Of a DNA stretch of 64,000 nucleotides, positions 43,399 through 52,065 are shown one piece after another. The position numbers were made by a program, and so were the translations under genes. The DNA comes from Mycobacterium marinum (lineage in GTDB: Bacteria; Actinomycetota; Actinomycetes; Mycobacteriales; Mycobacteriaceae): assembly GCF_003391395.1 (NCBI RefSeq), contig NZ_CP024190.1, forward strand, positions 6,386,001 to 6,450,000, given 5' to 3'. The first letter of the stretch is position 1; each line of letters starts with the position of its first letter. The notes beneath the pieces are model-generated. The model saw only the letters and a list, made by a program, of their open reading frames with translations. It was not told where the DNA came from and ran no database searches.

Positions 43399-44004
43399 TT
43401 ACTTTCCGCGGAGCTGCTCGTCAATGCGGGAGCCCATCGTCGTGCCCTCGAGGCGATGGTTGGTCATATTGCGGCATTCGCCGTAGAGCTGGATGCTGCC
43501 CTTCCCGCTAGCGGAGCTTTGGGTCAGCACCGCCACCACCCCGTTCTTGTTCAGGACGCGGCCAAAGGAGTGCCAATCAGGCGGAGGGCCATCACTCCAG
43601 CCGTGAGCAACCATGTCGGTCGCGATCTGTTGAAAGACCGTATTCGGTTCGGCTGCAGCGGGATAGCCCCCGATGTCGTCAGTGGGCCACGCGAAACTCA
43701 TGGAGACCAGGCCGCGATATGGCGGATCGCCTTGGTCATTGCATGACGAGAAGTCGAAGCGTCCGGTTGGATCCTGCAGGCCTGCAAAGCTGGCGATCTG
43801 TTTGGCCGGTTCGATGACTTGATCGCGGGCCTGTTGGTCCGACAGCGGATGAGCCGGCTGATCGATCTCGGGACGGTGCGGTCTCATCAGTGAACATCCT
43901 CCCAAGACGAGCACAGCCATCGCCACCCCGATATGCCGCAGTGCAGTGCGGGATCGGGCGCGGTGATCAGCGCGGCGGTTGGTAAGCGGGATAGTGGTGG
44001 TCAT
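43399..44004 (-). CDS. LppJ-like lipoprotein
   Basis: A 201-residue lipoprotein with a basic N-terminus, hydrophobic segment and lipobox LVLGGCSL. The mature part resembles LppJ (Rv2080): AHPLSDQQARDQVIEPAKQI, then FSSCNDQGDPPYRGLVSMSF and KNGVVAVLTQSS. In M. tuberculosis lppJ follows Rv2079, as this gene follows the Rv2079-like gene here. The start (ATG at 44004, or the adjacent one at 44007) lies within the end of the hydrolase gene, so the pair is coupled. Proposed role: partner or protector of that protein; inferred. Confidence 0.85.
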   Translation of the reverse strand: MTTTIPLTNRRADHRARSRTALRHIGVAMAVLVLGGCSLMRPHRPEIDQPAHPLSDQQARDQVIEPAKQIASFAGLQDPTGRFDFSSCNDQGDPPYRGLVSMSFAWPTDDIGGYPAAAEPNTVFQQIATDMVAHGWSDGPPPDWHSFGRVLNKNGVVAVLTQSSASGKGSIQLYGECRNMTNHRLEGTTMGSRIDEQLRGK

Positions 44005-45922
44005 CATGGACGGTGTCTCGTGGACGGTCGCTTTCTGGATCGATGTATGCCGGAACGCCGGGGACCCGGAACGGTCCGACGTGCGGCTGCCGCCGCCCCT
44101 CGGCAATCAGGTCGTCGCTCGCAAGTCGGTCTGGATGGCCGCTGGCGATATCGGTAATGCTGCGCAGCGACTCGCTGCCCATCACGTAGTAATGCGAATG
44201 GTCGTGTCGGTCCATCGTTGCTGAGCCAGGTACTTCCGCGTGAAAGCGGACTGATCCAAAGCCGTCGCCGGCCGGATCACGACCCAAGCCGGCATCCAAC
44301 GGAATCGGCACCCCATACTCCCTGAGTTTGCCTTTGAGTAATTCGCCAGGTACACCGCTGGATTCGCCGATCCAGCTGACCGGGTCCGTAGAGGCCGACC
44401 CGACGTAGACCCGTCCTCCGTCGAGATGGAAGTCGGCTGCACTGCGCGCGAGATCGGTTCCAGGACATCCTATGAGGATTGCGTCGTTCGCGTGCATGCC
44501 GCTGCCGGCAAACGCATCGGCTACCGTGGTCGATCCGTAGGAGTGTCCAATTACGGTGACATGTTGGGGCGTCAGGCTGTTGTGGGTGACCCAAAGCCCG
44601 TTCACATCGTTGGCCAGCAGTGCACCGCCGCTGCGCGCGAGCCCCGGCTCTGTGACTCTCACGTCGGAAAATCCGTTGGGGGCGTCATATCCCATCCAGG
44701 CGATCACCGCTGTGTAGTGGTGCTCAGGGTCTGCGGCGAGGGCCTGATCATAAAGGTTGGTCGCATCGTCGTGGTCTGACATCCAGCCCTGCGCCACGCT
44801 GCTGCCGGTTCCCGGCACGATCACGGCGGTATTGCGTGCATAGTCCGGGTTGCCAATGGCGATCGCCGCTTTGCCCTCGCCGTTGAAGGCCAACGGGTCG
44901 TATGCCCACAGCATGACGGGCCTCGGGTCATCGGTCGCGTGCTCCCGGTCATAGATGAGACCGTCGCGGGTCCTGATGGCATTTCGATAGCGCGTGACAT
45001 CCGAGCCCGAAAGCCCATACTTCTGCGGGTTGTTCACGATGTCGTCAGCCGAGACGCCGCGTTGCATTGCCACGCTTTCCACCCGGGTGATGTCGTCGTC
45101 CATCACGGCCTGGTTCACCAAATCACGAGTGATGGCGTTGATGCCGTTGAGATTGCCCAGTTCTGGTGGATGTTCGTCGATCAATCGCCCTCGCTGTTGC
45201 GGACTCAACGAATCCCACCACTTCTTGACCTCCTCGGCACTCGCGGTAGGCGCCGGGATCGCAATCACCTCAGCGGGTTCGGCCGGAGACTGCGGGGCGT
45301 CCAAGGCCTGGATAGCCGCCGGATCGAAGCCGTCGGCGCTCAGACTGGTCAGGGCTTGGTGCAGCAGGCCCGCGTATCCCGCTCGTATCGAATGCAATTG
45401 ACTCACTGACGATTGCGTGTCGCCGACGGCTTGATCTTCAAGTGCGCAAACAAGCGCCTCGAGGGCCAGCCTGTCCGCGGTTGTCAGTTGGGCGCCGTGT
45501 TCCAGCGCCAGCACCTCGCCAATTTCACTGTCGATGTCGCACAGCTGCGCCTCCAGGCCCACAATCTGGCCAGTCGCTGACCGCTGCGCCCCGGCCAGAC
45601 CGCCGGCAATGTTGTCCAATTGGAGCCCGATTTCCGGCAGCCTGGCAGCCTGCGATCTCAACGAAGTGGTCAGCCCCTGGACCTGGGGCGAATCGTTGAT
45701 CGGGTGAGCGCCGTTCTCCCGATTCCAGGACGTCTCGAAACGGCGTCGTGCTTGCTCGAAGGCCGTGTCCGCCTCGGTGGTCGATCTGCCCGCATCGTGA
45801 AATGCCGTTGCTAGGTCTGATATCTGGGCCGGGCGACCAAGCTGCAGACTCTGATTGATCGCCCACGGGTCACCGCCGGCCTCGGCAATCAGAAGCGGGA
45901 TGCTTATGTACCGGAGTTGCAT
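43967..45922 (-). CDS. Rv2079-like alpha/beta hydrolase effector candidate
   Basis: A 651-residue protein, near the length of Rv2079 (656). N-terminal delivery-type module (AGGDPWAIN, GRPAQISDLATAFHDAG, PINDS) shared with the 36021-38360 protein. The C-terminal half is an alpha/beta hydrolase of the DUF1023 type: nucleophile elbow GHSYGS, upstream VIVPGTGSSV and WMGYDAP, and a late His in RHDHSHYYVMG. The ATG at 45922 (MQLRYISIPL) is chosen because it matches the start of the other family member; the longer frame lacks similarity. It is followed by an LppJ-like lipoprotein and preceded by a DUF2563 remnant. Substrate unknown. Confidence 0.85.
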   Translation of the reverse strand: MQLRYISIPLLIAEAGGDPWAINQSLQLGRPAQISDLATAFHDAGRSTTEADTAFEQARRRFETSWNRENGAHPINDSPQVQGLTTSLRSQAARLPEIGLQLDNIAGGLAGAQRSATGQIVGLEAQLCDIDSEIGEVLALEHGAQLTTADRLALEALVCALEDQAVGDTQSSVSQLHSIRAGYAGLLHQALTSLSADGFDPAAIQALDAPQSPAEPAEVIAIPAPTASAEEVKKWWDSLSPQQRGRLIDEHPPELGNLNGINAITRDLVNQAVMDDDITRVESVAMQRGVSADDIVNNPQKYGLSGSDVTRYRNAIRTRDGLIYDREHATDDPRPVMLWAYDPLAFNGEGKAAIAIGNPDYARNTAVIVPGTGSSVAQGWMSDHDDATNLYDQALAADPEHHYTAVIAWMGYDAPNGFSDVRVTEPGLARSGGALLANDVNGLWVTHNSLTPQHVTVIGHSYGSTTVADAFAGSGMHANDAILIGCPGTDLARSAADFHLDGGRVYVGSASTDPVSWIGESSGVPGELLKGKLREYGVPIPLDAGLGRDPAGDGFGSVRFHAEVPGSATMDRHDHSHYYVMGSESLRSITDIASGHPDRLASDDLIAEGRRQPHVGPFRVPGVPAYIDPESDRPRDTVHDDHHYPAYQPPR

Positions 45923-46009
45923 CGCACCGTCCACAGCGTCGTGGCGTGACTCGAGCCTCTTGAGGTGGTTGATGCGCGCGGCGTGCGACGTGCGCTGAGT
46001 CGCGCCCGC

Positions 46010-46137
46010 TGCGACGGCAAATCGAGGACGATACCCGGCATCAGCGCTCGACACCCGAACTGAGGCGCACTACTTTGGATATGCCCGTGCGTCCGGCGGC
46101 ATCCATCGCTCTCCAGCAAACCGGTGTCGATCAACAT
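46010..46137 (-). pseudogene. Decayed DUF2563 gene copy
   Basis: Starts MLIDTGLLESDGCRRTHGHI, parallel to MFVDTGLLHLGGNESHRAGG of the intact gene at 46350-46664, and a later piece (FGCRALMPGIV) fits its LALGPLMSGMF. Reading then drifts off. It sits where the DUF2563 gene normally precedes an Rv2079-like gene. It is a remnant, and the intact copy lies one step upstream. Confidence 0.55.
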
Positions 46138-46349
46138 CGTGAACCCTCCCGCGCCGGCAGCAAGATTACTACCGAGAAATCGCCGGTCAAGTCACCTTGC
46201 AGACGCACCGGACTTTCGCTATTTCAGCGGCGGCCGACCCGCCCCCGGCCCTTACGCCACTCATTGCCATAGTCCGTAAAGGGTTTGTCCCAGAACGGAT
46301 ATCGTCCCTGGACGGCGGATCTGCAGGTCGTTCGCGATGCTCGGGATAC

Positions 46350-46664
46350 TTATGTACCCGCACTCCACCGCACCGCTTGCAGCGCTTCGGCGTTGTGCTC
46401 ATCCATGGCGGTGAATCCCTTGGCGGCCAAGTGTGCGTTGCTGCCGACCGCCGTCAGTGCTTCCTGATGGGCCTGCAGGTTCCGCACGTGTTGCGCATGC
46501 GCCGAGTGCACGGAGTTGTGAAACGCATCGGCGGCGGCGAAGTCGCCGAACATTCCTGACATGAGCGGCCCCAGCGCGAGACGATCGGCGCCTTCTTGGG
46601 CGTGTCCCCCGGCTCGGTGAGATTCGTTTCCCCCCAGGTGCAGCAGTCCGGTGTCAACAAACAT
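46350..46664 (-). CDS. DUF2563 protein (Rv2078-like)
   Basis: A 104-residue protein like Rv2078 and Rv0027: MFVDTGLLHLGGNESHRAGG, RLALGPLMSGMFGDFAAADA and AHAQHVRNLQAHQEALT. Helical and WXG-like in size. In M. tuberculosis members of this family sit next to Rv2079-like genes. The start is the ATG at 46664. After its stop, about 46187-46349 encodes YISIPSIAN and other scraps resembling the start of an Rv2079-like gene, so a second module copy decayed here. Confidence 0.8.
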   Translation of the reverse strand: MFVDTGLLHLGGNESHRAGGHAQEGADRLALGPLMSGMFGDFAAADAFHNSVHSAHAQHVRNLQAHQEALTAVGSNAHLAAKGFTAMDEHNAEALQAVRWSAGT

Positions 46665-46795
46665 GGCCAGCCTTGTCTCGTCCAAGTCGCCCGGCAACGC
46701 CCTGTCGCGGTCCCCGAAGCGTCGCCGTCCCTCTCATCCTGGCCGCCACGCTAGTGACGCCCACCTTTGGTGGTCAATTCACCTTGATCAAGGCC

Positions 46796-47305
46796 TCACA
46801 ATGCGCTGGCACCATCGGCGGTCCCATCACCGTCGGAATCGGTGATCCGCACATCCCATTGGCCGTCGCCATCGGTATCGACGTATCCGGTGATCCCCTC
46901 CTCTTCCGGACACAGCGCCCGGTCGGCAACCCCGTTGCCGTCGGCATCTATCAGCTGATCGTCGGCTTGCCCGCGCCCGTCGAAGTCGACCAAGGGTCCA
47001 CCGGTGTGCTCGACACCATCGAGACCGAACCAACGCAGTTGCCCGCCGCGCTCAGCGCCGACCGCCCACGTCCCCGAGCCGTCGTCGGTAAACACGGCTT
47101 CGGGGGTGCCGTCGTTGTCGAAGTCGAAGATGCCATGGTCGGCCATGCCGTCACCGTCGAAGTCCGCCAATGCGTCATCGCGCATGCCGTCGCCGTCGAG
47201 GTCCAGCCCGATGGCGTCAAGCCGCCCGTCACCGTCCAAGTCGAGATCGGGCGGGCGCTGCCAGATGGCCGCCGTTCCGTCCTCGCCACCGATGCAGTAG
47301 TCCAC
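46796..47305 (-). CDS. Calcium-binding-repeat protein (Rv3906c orthologue)
   Basis: A 169-residue very acidic protein, the same length as Rv3906c. It consists almost entirely of short D.DGDG..D units (for example DLDLDGDGRLDAIGLDLDGD near the start and YVDTDGDGQWDVRITDSDGD near the end), as in thrombospondin type 3 and dockerin-like calcium loops. No signal peptide. Starts at a GTG. Function unknown; calcium binding is inferred from the motif. Confidence 0.85.
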   Translation of the reverse strand: MDYCIGGEDGTAAIWQRPPDLDLDGDGRLDAIGLDLDGDGMRDDALADFDGDGMADHGIFDFDNDGTPEAVFTDDGSGTWAVGAERGGQLRWFGLDGVEHTGGPLVDFDGRGQADDQLIDADGNGVADRALCPEEEGITGYVDTDGDGQWDVRITDSDGDGTADGASAL

Positions 47306-47329
47306 TCCTACTTGGACGCCACGCCTCCG

Positions 47330-48775
47330 CTAGGGGTTCCCCCGCGATTGCCACCAGGACAGCAGTTCGGCCTTGGCTTCCTCGATGGTCAACGGTCCAC
47401 GCTCGAGCCGCAGCTCTTTGAGATAGCGCCACGCCTCACCGACTTGAGGGCCGGCCGGAATGTCGAGCAGCGTCATGATCTGGTTGCCATCCAGATCGGG
47501 TCGCACCCGGTCCAGGTCCTCCTGGGCGGCCAGTTCGGTGATCCGCTCCTCGAGCCGGTCATAGCTGGCTTGCAGCCGCGCGGCCCGACGCTTGTTGCGC
47601 GTGGTGCAGTCGGCGCGCACCAGCTTGTGTAGTCGCGCCAGCAGCGGTCCCGCATCGGTGACATAGCGCCGCACCGCCGAGTCCGTCCACTTCCCATCGC
47701 CGTAGCCGTGGAATCGCAGATGCAGATACACCAGCTGCGAGACGTCGTCGACCATCTGCTTGGAGTACTTGAGGGCGCGCATCCGTTTGCGCACCATCTT
47801 GGCGCCCACCACCTCGTGGTGGTGGAAACTCACACCGCCGTTGGCCTCGTGGCGTCGGGTGGTCGGCTTGCCGATGTCATGCAGCAGCGCCGCCCACCGC
47901 AGCACCAGGTCCGGTCCGTCGTCTTCCAGTTCGATCGCTTGGCGCAGCACGGTCAGCGAGTGCTGGTAGACGTCCTTGTGCTGGTGGTGTTCGTCGATGG
48001 CCATCTGCATGCCACCGATCTCGGGGAGCACCACCTCGCCCATTCCGGTGTGCACCATCAGGTCGATGCCGGCCACCGGATTCTCGCCCAGCAGTAGCTT
48101 GTCCAGCTCAGCGGCGACCCGTTCGGCGCTGATGCGTGCCAATTGCGGGGCCATTTCTTCGATCGCGTCCCGCACCCGCGGTGCCACGGCGAAGCCGAGC
48201 TGGGAGACGAACCTCGCGGCTCGCAGCATTCGCAGCGGGTCGTCACCGAAGGACACCGAAGGCGCGGCCGGCGTGTCGAGCACCTTGTCGCGCAGCACCG
48301 ACAAACCGCTCAACGGATCGAGGAACTCGCCCGGGCCACTGGCCGTGATCCGCACGGCCATCGCATTCACGGTGAAATCGCGGCGCACCAGGTCGTCTTC
48401 GAGGCGCTCGCCGAAACGGACCTCGGGGTGCCGTGAAACCTGGTCGTAGCTGTCGGCCCGGAAGGTCGTGATCTCCAGGCGGTAGTCGTTCTTGGCGATG
48501 CCAATCGTCCCGAATTCGATGCCCGTGTCCCACACGGCATCGGCCCAGGGGCGCACGATCTTCAGTATCTGTTGCGGGCGGGCGTCGGTGGTGAAGTCCA
48601 GGTCGGGGGACTTCAACCGGCCCAGCAGGGCATCCCGAACCGAACCACCGACCAGATACAAGTCGTGACCCGCATCGGCGAACGCCGATCCGAGTTCACC
48701 AAGCACGGCGGCGTGCCGATTGAGGGCTACCGCGGCGGCGGTCAGCAGGTCGGCATCCTGGACGGTTTCAGGCAC
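47330..48775 (-). CDS. pcnA: CCA-adding tRNA nucleotidyltransferase PcnA
   Basis: A 481-residue class II nucleotidyltransferase, orthologue of Rv3907c. The catalytic region has YLVGGSVRDALLGR and DLDFTTDARP; an HD domain follows (WAALLHDIGKPTTRR). It adds or repairs the 3' CCA of tRNAs. Starts with GTG; divergent from mutT4, separated by 165 bp. Confidence 0.95.
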   Translation of the reverse strand: MPETVQDADLLTAAAVALNRHAAVLGELGSAFADAGHDLYLVGGSVRDALLGRLKSPDLDFTTDARPQQILKIVRPWADAVWDTGIEFGTIGIAKNDYRLEITTFRADSYDQVSRHPEVRFGERLEDDLVRRDFTVNAMAVRITASGPGEFLDPLSGLSVLRDKVLDTPAAPSVSFGDDPLRMLRAARFVSQLGFAVAPRVRDAIEEMAPQLARISAERVAAELDKLLLGENPVAGIDLMVHTGMGEVVLPEIGGMQMAIDEHHQHKDVYQHSLTVLRQAIELEDDGPDLVLRWAALLHDIGKPTTRRHEANGGVSFHHHEVVGAKMVRKRMRALKYSKQMVDDVSQLVYLHLRFHGYGDGKWTDSAVRRYVTDAGPLLARLHKLVRADCTTRNKRRAARLQASYDRLEERITELAAQEDLDRVRPDLDGNQIMTLLDIPAGPQVGEAWRYLKELRLERGPLTIEEAKAELLSWWQSRGNP

Positions 48776-48940
48776 GTTCGATCAGCCTAGTCACCAGACT
48801 CCACCGCGCGACCAGACGGCCGGTAACGGGTGCCCACCGCCCCCGGATCCGGCACCGAAATCGGGCCGCGAGGCCGCCGATGCGGCCGGCGACGGCGAGT
48901 GCGTCCTGAAGACCCGCTCCCGCCAGCTAATATCGCTTGG

Positions 48941-49687
48941 GTGTCGGAGGGCGAACAAGCCAAACCACGTCGACGCCGAGGCCGGCGTCGCGGACGTGGC
49001 GCTGCACGCTCAGCCGAGAATCATACGGACAACGCCGAGTCCACCAACCCGAACCCGGCGCCCACCAAGGGCCGCAGACCCCGCCTCCCCCGTCGCGGCC
49101 GTCCGGACCGGTTGCGGACCGTGCACGAAACATCGGCCGGTGGCCTGGTCATCGACGGTATCGACGGACCGCGCGACGAGCAGGTCGCGGCGCTGATCGG
49201 CCGGATAGACCGGCGCGGACGCATGCTGTGGTCACTGCCCAAGGGCCACATCGAGATGGGTGAAACCGCCGAACAGACCGCGATCCGCGAGGTCGCCGAG
49301 GAAACCGGCATTAGCGGCGGCGTGCTCGCCGCGCTGGGTCGCATCGACTATTGGTTCGTCACCGACGGCCGGCGTGTGCACAAGACCGTGCACCACTACT
49401 TGATGCGGTTCTTGGGCGGAGAACTCTCCGACAATGATCTTGAGGTCACCGAGGTCGCGTGGGTGCCGATTCCGGAACTCCCGTCGCGGCTGGCCTACGC
49501 CGATGAACGGCGGCTGGCCGAAGTCGCCGACGAGTTGATCGACAAGCTGCAGACCGACGGTCCCACCGCGCTCCCGCCGTTGCCGCCCAGCGCGCCGCGC
49601 CGACGGCCCCAAACTCACTCACGCACTCGTCACGCAGCCGAAGGATCCCCACCCGGACGCAAGAACGGTCACGGACCGGGGCCGTGA
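48941..49687 (+). CDS. mutT4: NUDIX hydrolase MutT4
   Basis: A 248-residue protein, the same length as Rv3908. An Arg-rich N-terminal tail (KPRRRRGRRRGRG) precedes the NUDIX domain. The NUDIX box GHIEMGETAEQTAIREVAEE fits G-5x-E-7x-REUxEExGU. The GTG at 48941 reproduces the M. tuberculosis start. It is translationally coupled to the next gene (GTGA overlap). The physiological substrate is not certain. Confidence 0.94.
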   Translation: MSEGEQAKPRRRRGRRRGRGAARSAENHTDNAESTNPNPAPTKGRRPRLPRRGRPDRLRTVHETSAGGLVIDGIDGPRDEQVAALIGRIDRRGRMLWSLPKGHIEMGETAEQTAIREVAEETGISGGVLAALGRIDYWFVTDGRRVHKTVHHYLMRFLGGELSDNDLEVTEVAWVPIPELPSRLAYADERRLAEVADELIDKLQTDGPTALPPLPPSAPRRRPQTHSRTRHAAEGSPPGRKNGHGPGP

Positions 49688-52065
49688 CCGCGTTGCGACT
49701 CCCTTGGTCCGGGATGTGGCGCCTCGCCGCCGTGATCGGCATCGTTGCCGGGTTCGCGGTAGTGCTTACTGCGCCCGCCGCGCCCCGCGCATCGGCGGGC
49801 GAGCCCGGTGCGACGCCGTTCGTGCAGGTCCGAATCGATCAAGTGACCCCAGACCTGGTCACCACCACAAGCGACCCGGTAATCACGGTCAGCGGCATGG
49901 TGACCAACATCGGCGACCGCCCGGTTCGCGATGTCATGGTCCGGCTAGAACACGCCGCCGCGGTCACGTCGTCGTCGGCGCTACGGACGTCGCTGGACGG
50001 CAGCACGGACCAGTACCAGCCGGCCGCGGACTTCCTCACGGTGTCCTCGGAACTGCGGCGGGGCCAACAAGTCGGCTTCACCCTGTCGGCGCCGTTGCGC
50101 TCGCTGACCAAACCATCGCTGTCCATCGATGGTCCCGGAATCTTCCCGGTGCTGGTCAACGTCAACGGGACGCCCGACTACGGTGCGCCGGCCCGTCTGG
50201 ACAACGCGCGCTTCCTGCTGCCCGTCGTCGGGGTGCCCCCCGATCGTGACGCCGACTTCGACGCTCCCGTCACGCCCGAGACCGACAAGCCGGTTTGGAT
50301 CACCATGCTGTGGCCATTGGCCGATCGGCCTCGATTGGCCCCCGGCGTTCCCGGCGGGACCATTCCGGTACGGCTGATCGATGACGACCTGGCCAACTCG
50401 CTGGCCAGCGGGGGCAGGCTGGATACCCTGCTCTCCGCCGCCGAACTGGCCACCAGCCGCGACGTCGACCCGGAGGGCACCGTCACCCGCTCTATCTGTC
50501 TGGCCGTGGACCCCGACCTGCTCGTCACCGTCAACGCGATGACCGCGGGCTACGTCGTATCCGATTCCCCTGACGGCCCCGCTCAATTGCCCGGCACCCC
50601 GACACATCCGGGGACCGGCCAGGCGGCCGCAAACATCTGGCTGGACCGCCTGCGCACGCTGGCCCGGCGGACATGCGTGGTGACACTGCCTTACGCCCAG
50701 GCCGACCTGGACGCCTTGCAGCGCGTCAACGATCCCCGGTTGAGCAACATTGCCGTCATCAGCGCCGCCGACATCGTCGATCGGATCCTCGACGTCAAGT
50801 CGGTACGGGGCGCGGCGGTACTGCCGGACGGACCGCTGACCAGCCGCGCGGTCGACCTCCTCAACGCCGACGGCGGAATGGTCACCATCGCGGCCGCCGA
50901 CTTCTCCGCGCACGTCGCCGCCGAAGGCGGCCGGGCCACCGCCGATACCGCACCCCGACGGTTGTCGGCTGAGGTGGTCGCCGCCCCGTTCGACCCGGCC
51001 GTCGGCGCCGCCCTGGCGGCCGCGGGGAGTAACCCGACCGTTCCCACCTACCTGGACTCCTCGCTGTCGGTACACATCGCCCACGACTCGCCAACCGCAC
51101 GCCGCCAAGACGCCCTGGGTGCCATGTTGTGGCGCAGCTTGTGGGGGGAGGCGGCACCACGCACCCAGATCCTGGTCCCGCCCACCACCTGGGACCTGCA
51201 CAGCGATGACGCACAGCTGATCCTGACCGCATTGGCCACCACCATTCACTCCGGCCTGGCGGTGCCGCGGCCGCTGTCGGCCCTGATCTCCGAGGCGGCG
51301 GCGCACACCGAGCCGCCGGAGCCGCCCGGTCCCTACCCTTCGGCACGGGGCCGATTCGACGATGACGTCACCGCCCAGATCTCCGATCAGAGTGGTCGCC
51401 TGTGGAAACTGACGTCGGCCATGACCACCGACGACCGCACCGGACTGACCGGGGCGCAGTACACCGCACCACTTCGCGAGGACATGCTGCGCGCTTTGAG
51501 CCAGTCGGTACCGCCCGATACCCGCAACGGCTTGGCTCAGCAACGGCTGGCGGTGGTCGGCAACACGATCAACGACTTCTTTGGTGCGGTCACCATCGTC
51601 AATCCGGGTGGCTCCTACACCCTGGCCACCGAACACAGCCCCCTGCCCCTGGCCCTGCACAACGGCTTGGCGGTGCCCATCCGAGTCAGGCTTCAGGTCG
51701 ACGCGCCGCCCGGCATGACGGTCACCGATCTCGGTGAGATCGAGCTGCCGCCGGGGTACCTGCCCATTCGGGTACCGATCGAAGTGAATTTCACCCAGCG
51801 CGTCGCTATCGACGTGACGCTCAAGACTCCCGACGGCATGGCGCTCGGCGAACCCGTGCGGTTGTCCGTGCATTCCAACGCCTACGGCAAGGTGCTGTTC
51901 GCGATCACGCTGACGGCCGCCGCTGTGCTGGTGGCGCTGGCGGGACGGCGGCTTTGGCATCGCTTCCGCGGTCAGCCCGACCGTGCCGACCTGGACCGGC
52001 CCGATCCTCCCGCCGCCCGGCACGCCGCGTCCGACCATCGGGTCGATGAAGAGCACCGAGTATGA
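49684..52065 (+). CDS. Membrane-anchored secreted protein (Rv3909 orthologue)
   Basis: A 793-residue protein: N-terminal signal/transmembrane segment (about residues 12-32), a long exported domain, and a C-terminal transmembrane helix (about 735-757) followed by a basic tail. Orthologue of Rv3909, of unknown function. It overlaps both mutT4 (GTGA) and mviN (ATGA). The tight coupling with mviN suggests a role in cell-envelope or peptidoglycan export; this is inference from position. Confidence 0.88.
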   Translation: MTALRLPWSGMWRLAAVIGIVAGFAVVLTAPAAPRASAGEPGATPFVQVRIDQVTPDLVTTTSDPVITVSGMVTNIGDRPVRDVMVRLEHAAAVTSSSALRTSLDGSTDQYQPAADFLTVSSELRRGQQVGFTLSAPLRSLTKPSLSIDGPGIFPVLVNVNGTPDYGAPARLDNARFLLPVVGVPPDRDADFDAPVTPETDKPVWITMLWPLADRPRLAPGVPGGTIPVRLIDDDLANSLASGGRLDTLLSAAELATSRDVDPEGTVTRSICLAVDPDLLVTVNAMTAGYVVSDSPDGPAQLPGTPTHPGTGQAAANIWLDRLRTLARRTCVVTLPYAQADLDALQRVNDPRLSNIAVISAADIVDRILDVKSVRGAAVLPDGPLTSRAVDLLNADGGMVTIAAADFSAHVAAEGGRATADTAPRRLSAEVVAAPFDPAVGAALAAAGSNPTVPTYLDSSLSVHIAHDSPTARRQDALGAMLWRSLWGEAAPRTQILVPPTTWDLHSDDAQLILTALATTIHSGLAVPRPLSALISEAAAHTEPPEPPGPYPSARGRFDDDVTAQISDQSGRLWKLTSAMTTDDRTGLTGAQYTAPLREDMLRALSQSVPPDTRNGLAQQRLAVVGNTINDFFGAVTIVNPGGSYTLATEHSPLPLALHNGLAVPIRVRLQVDAPPGMTVTDLGEIELPPGYLPIRVPIEVNFTQRVAIDVTLKTPDGMALGEPVRLSVHSNAYGKVLFAITLTAAAVLVALAGRRLWHRFRGQPDRADLDRPDPPAARHAASDHRVDEEHRV

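Noticed and set aside
46187..46402. 71-codon open frame on minus with CKRCGG, suggesting a zinc ribbon
   Set aside because: Overlaps the end of the DUF2563 gene in another frame; only two Cys are in a suitable motif, and the region is better explained as a decayed effector start.
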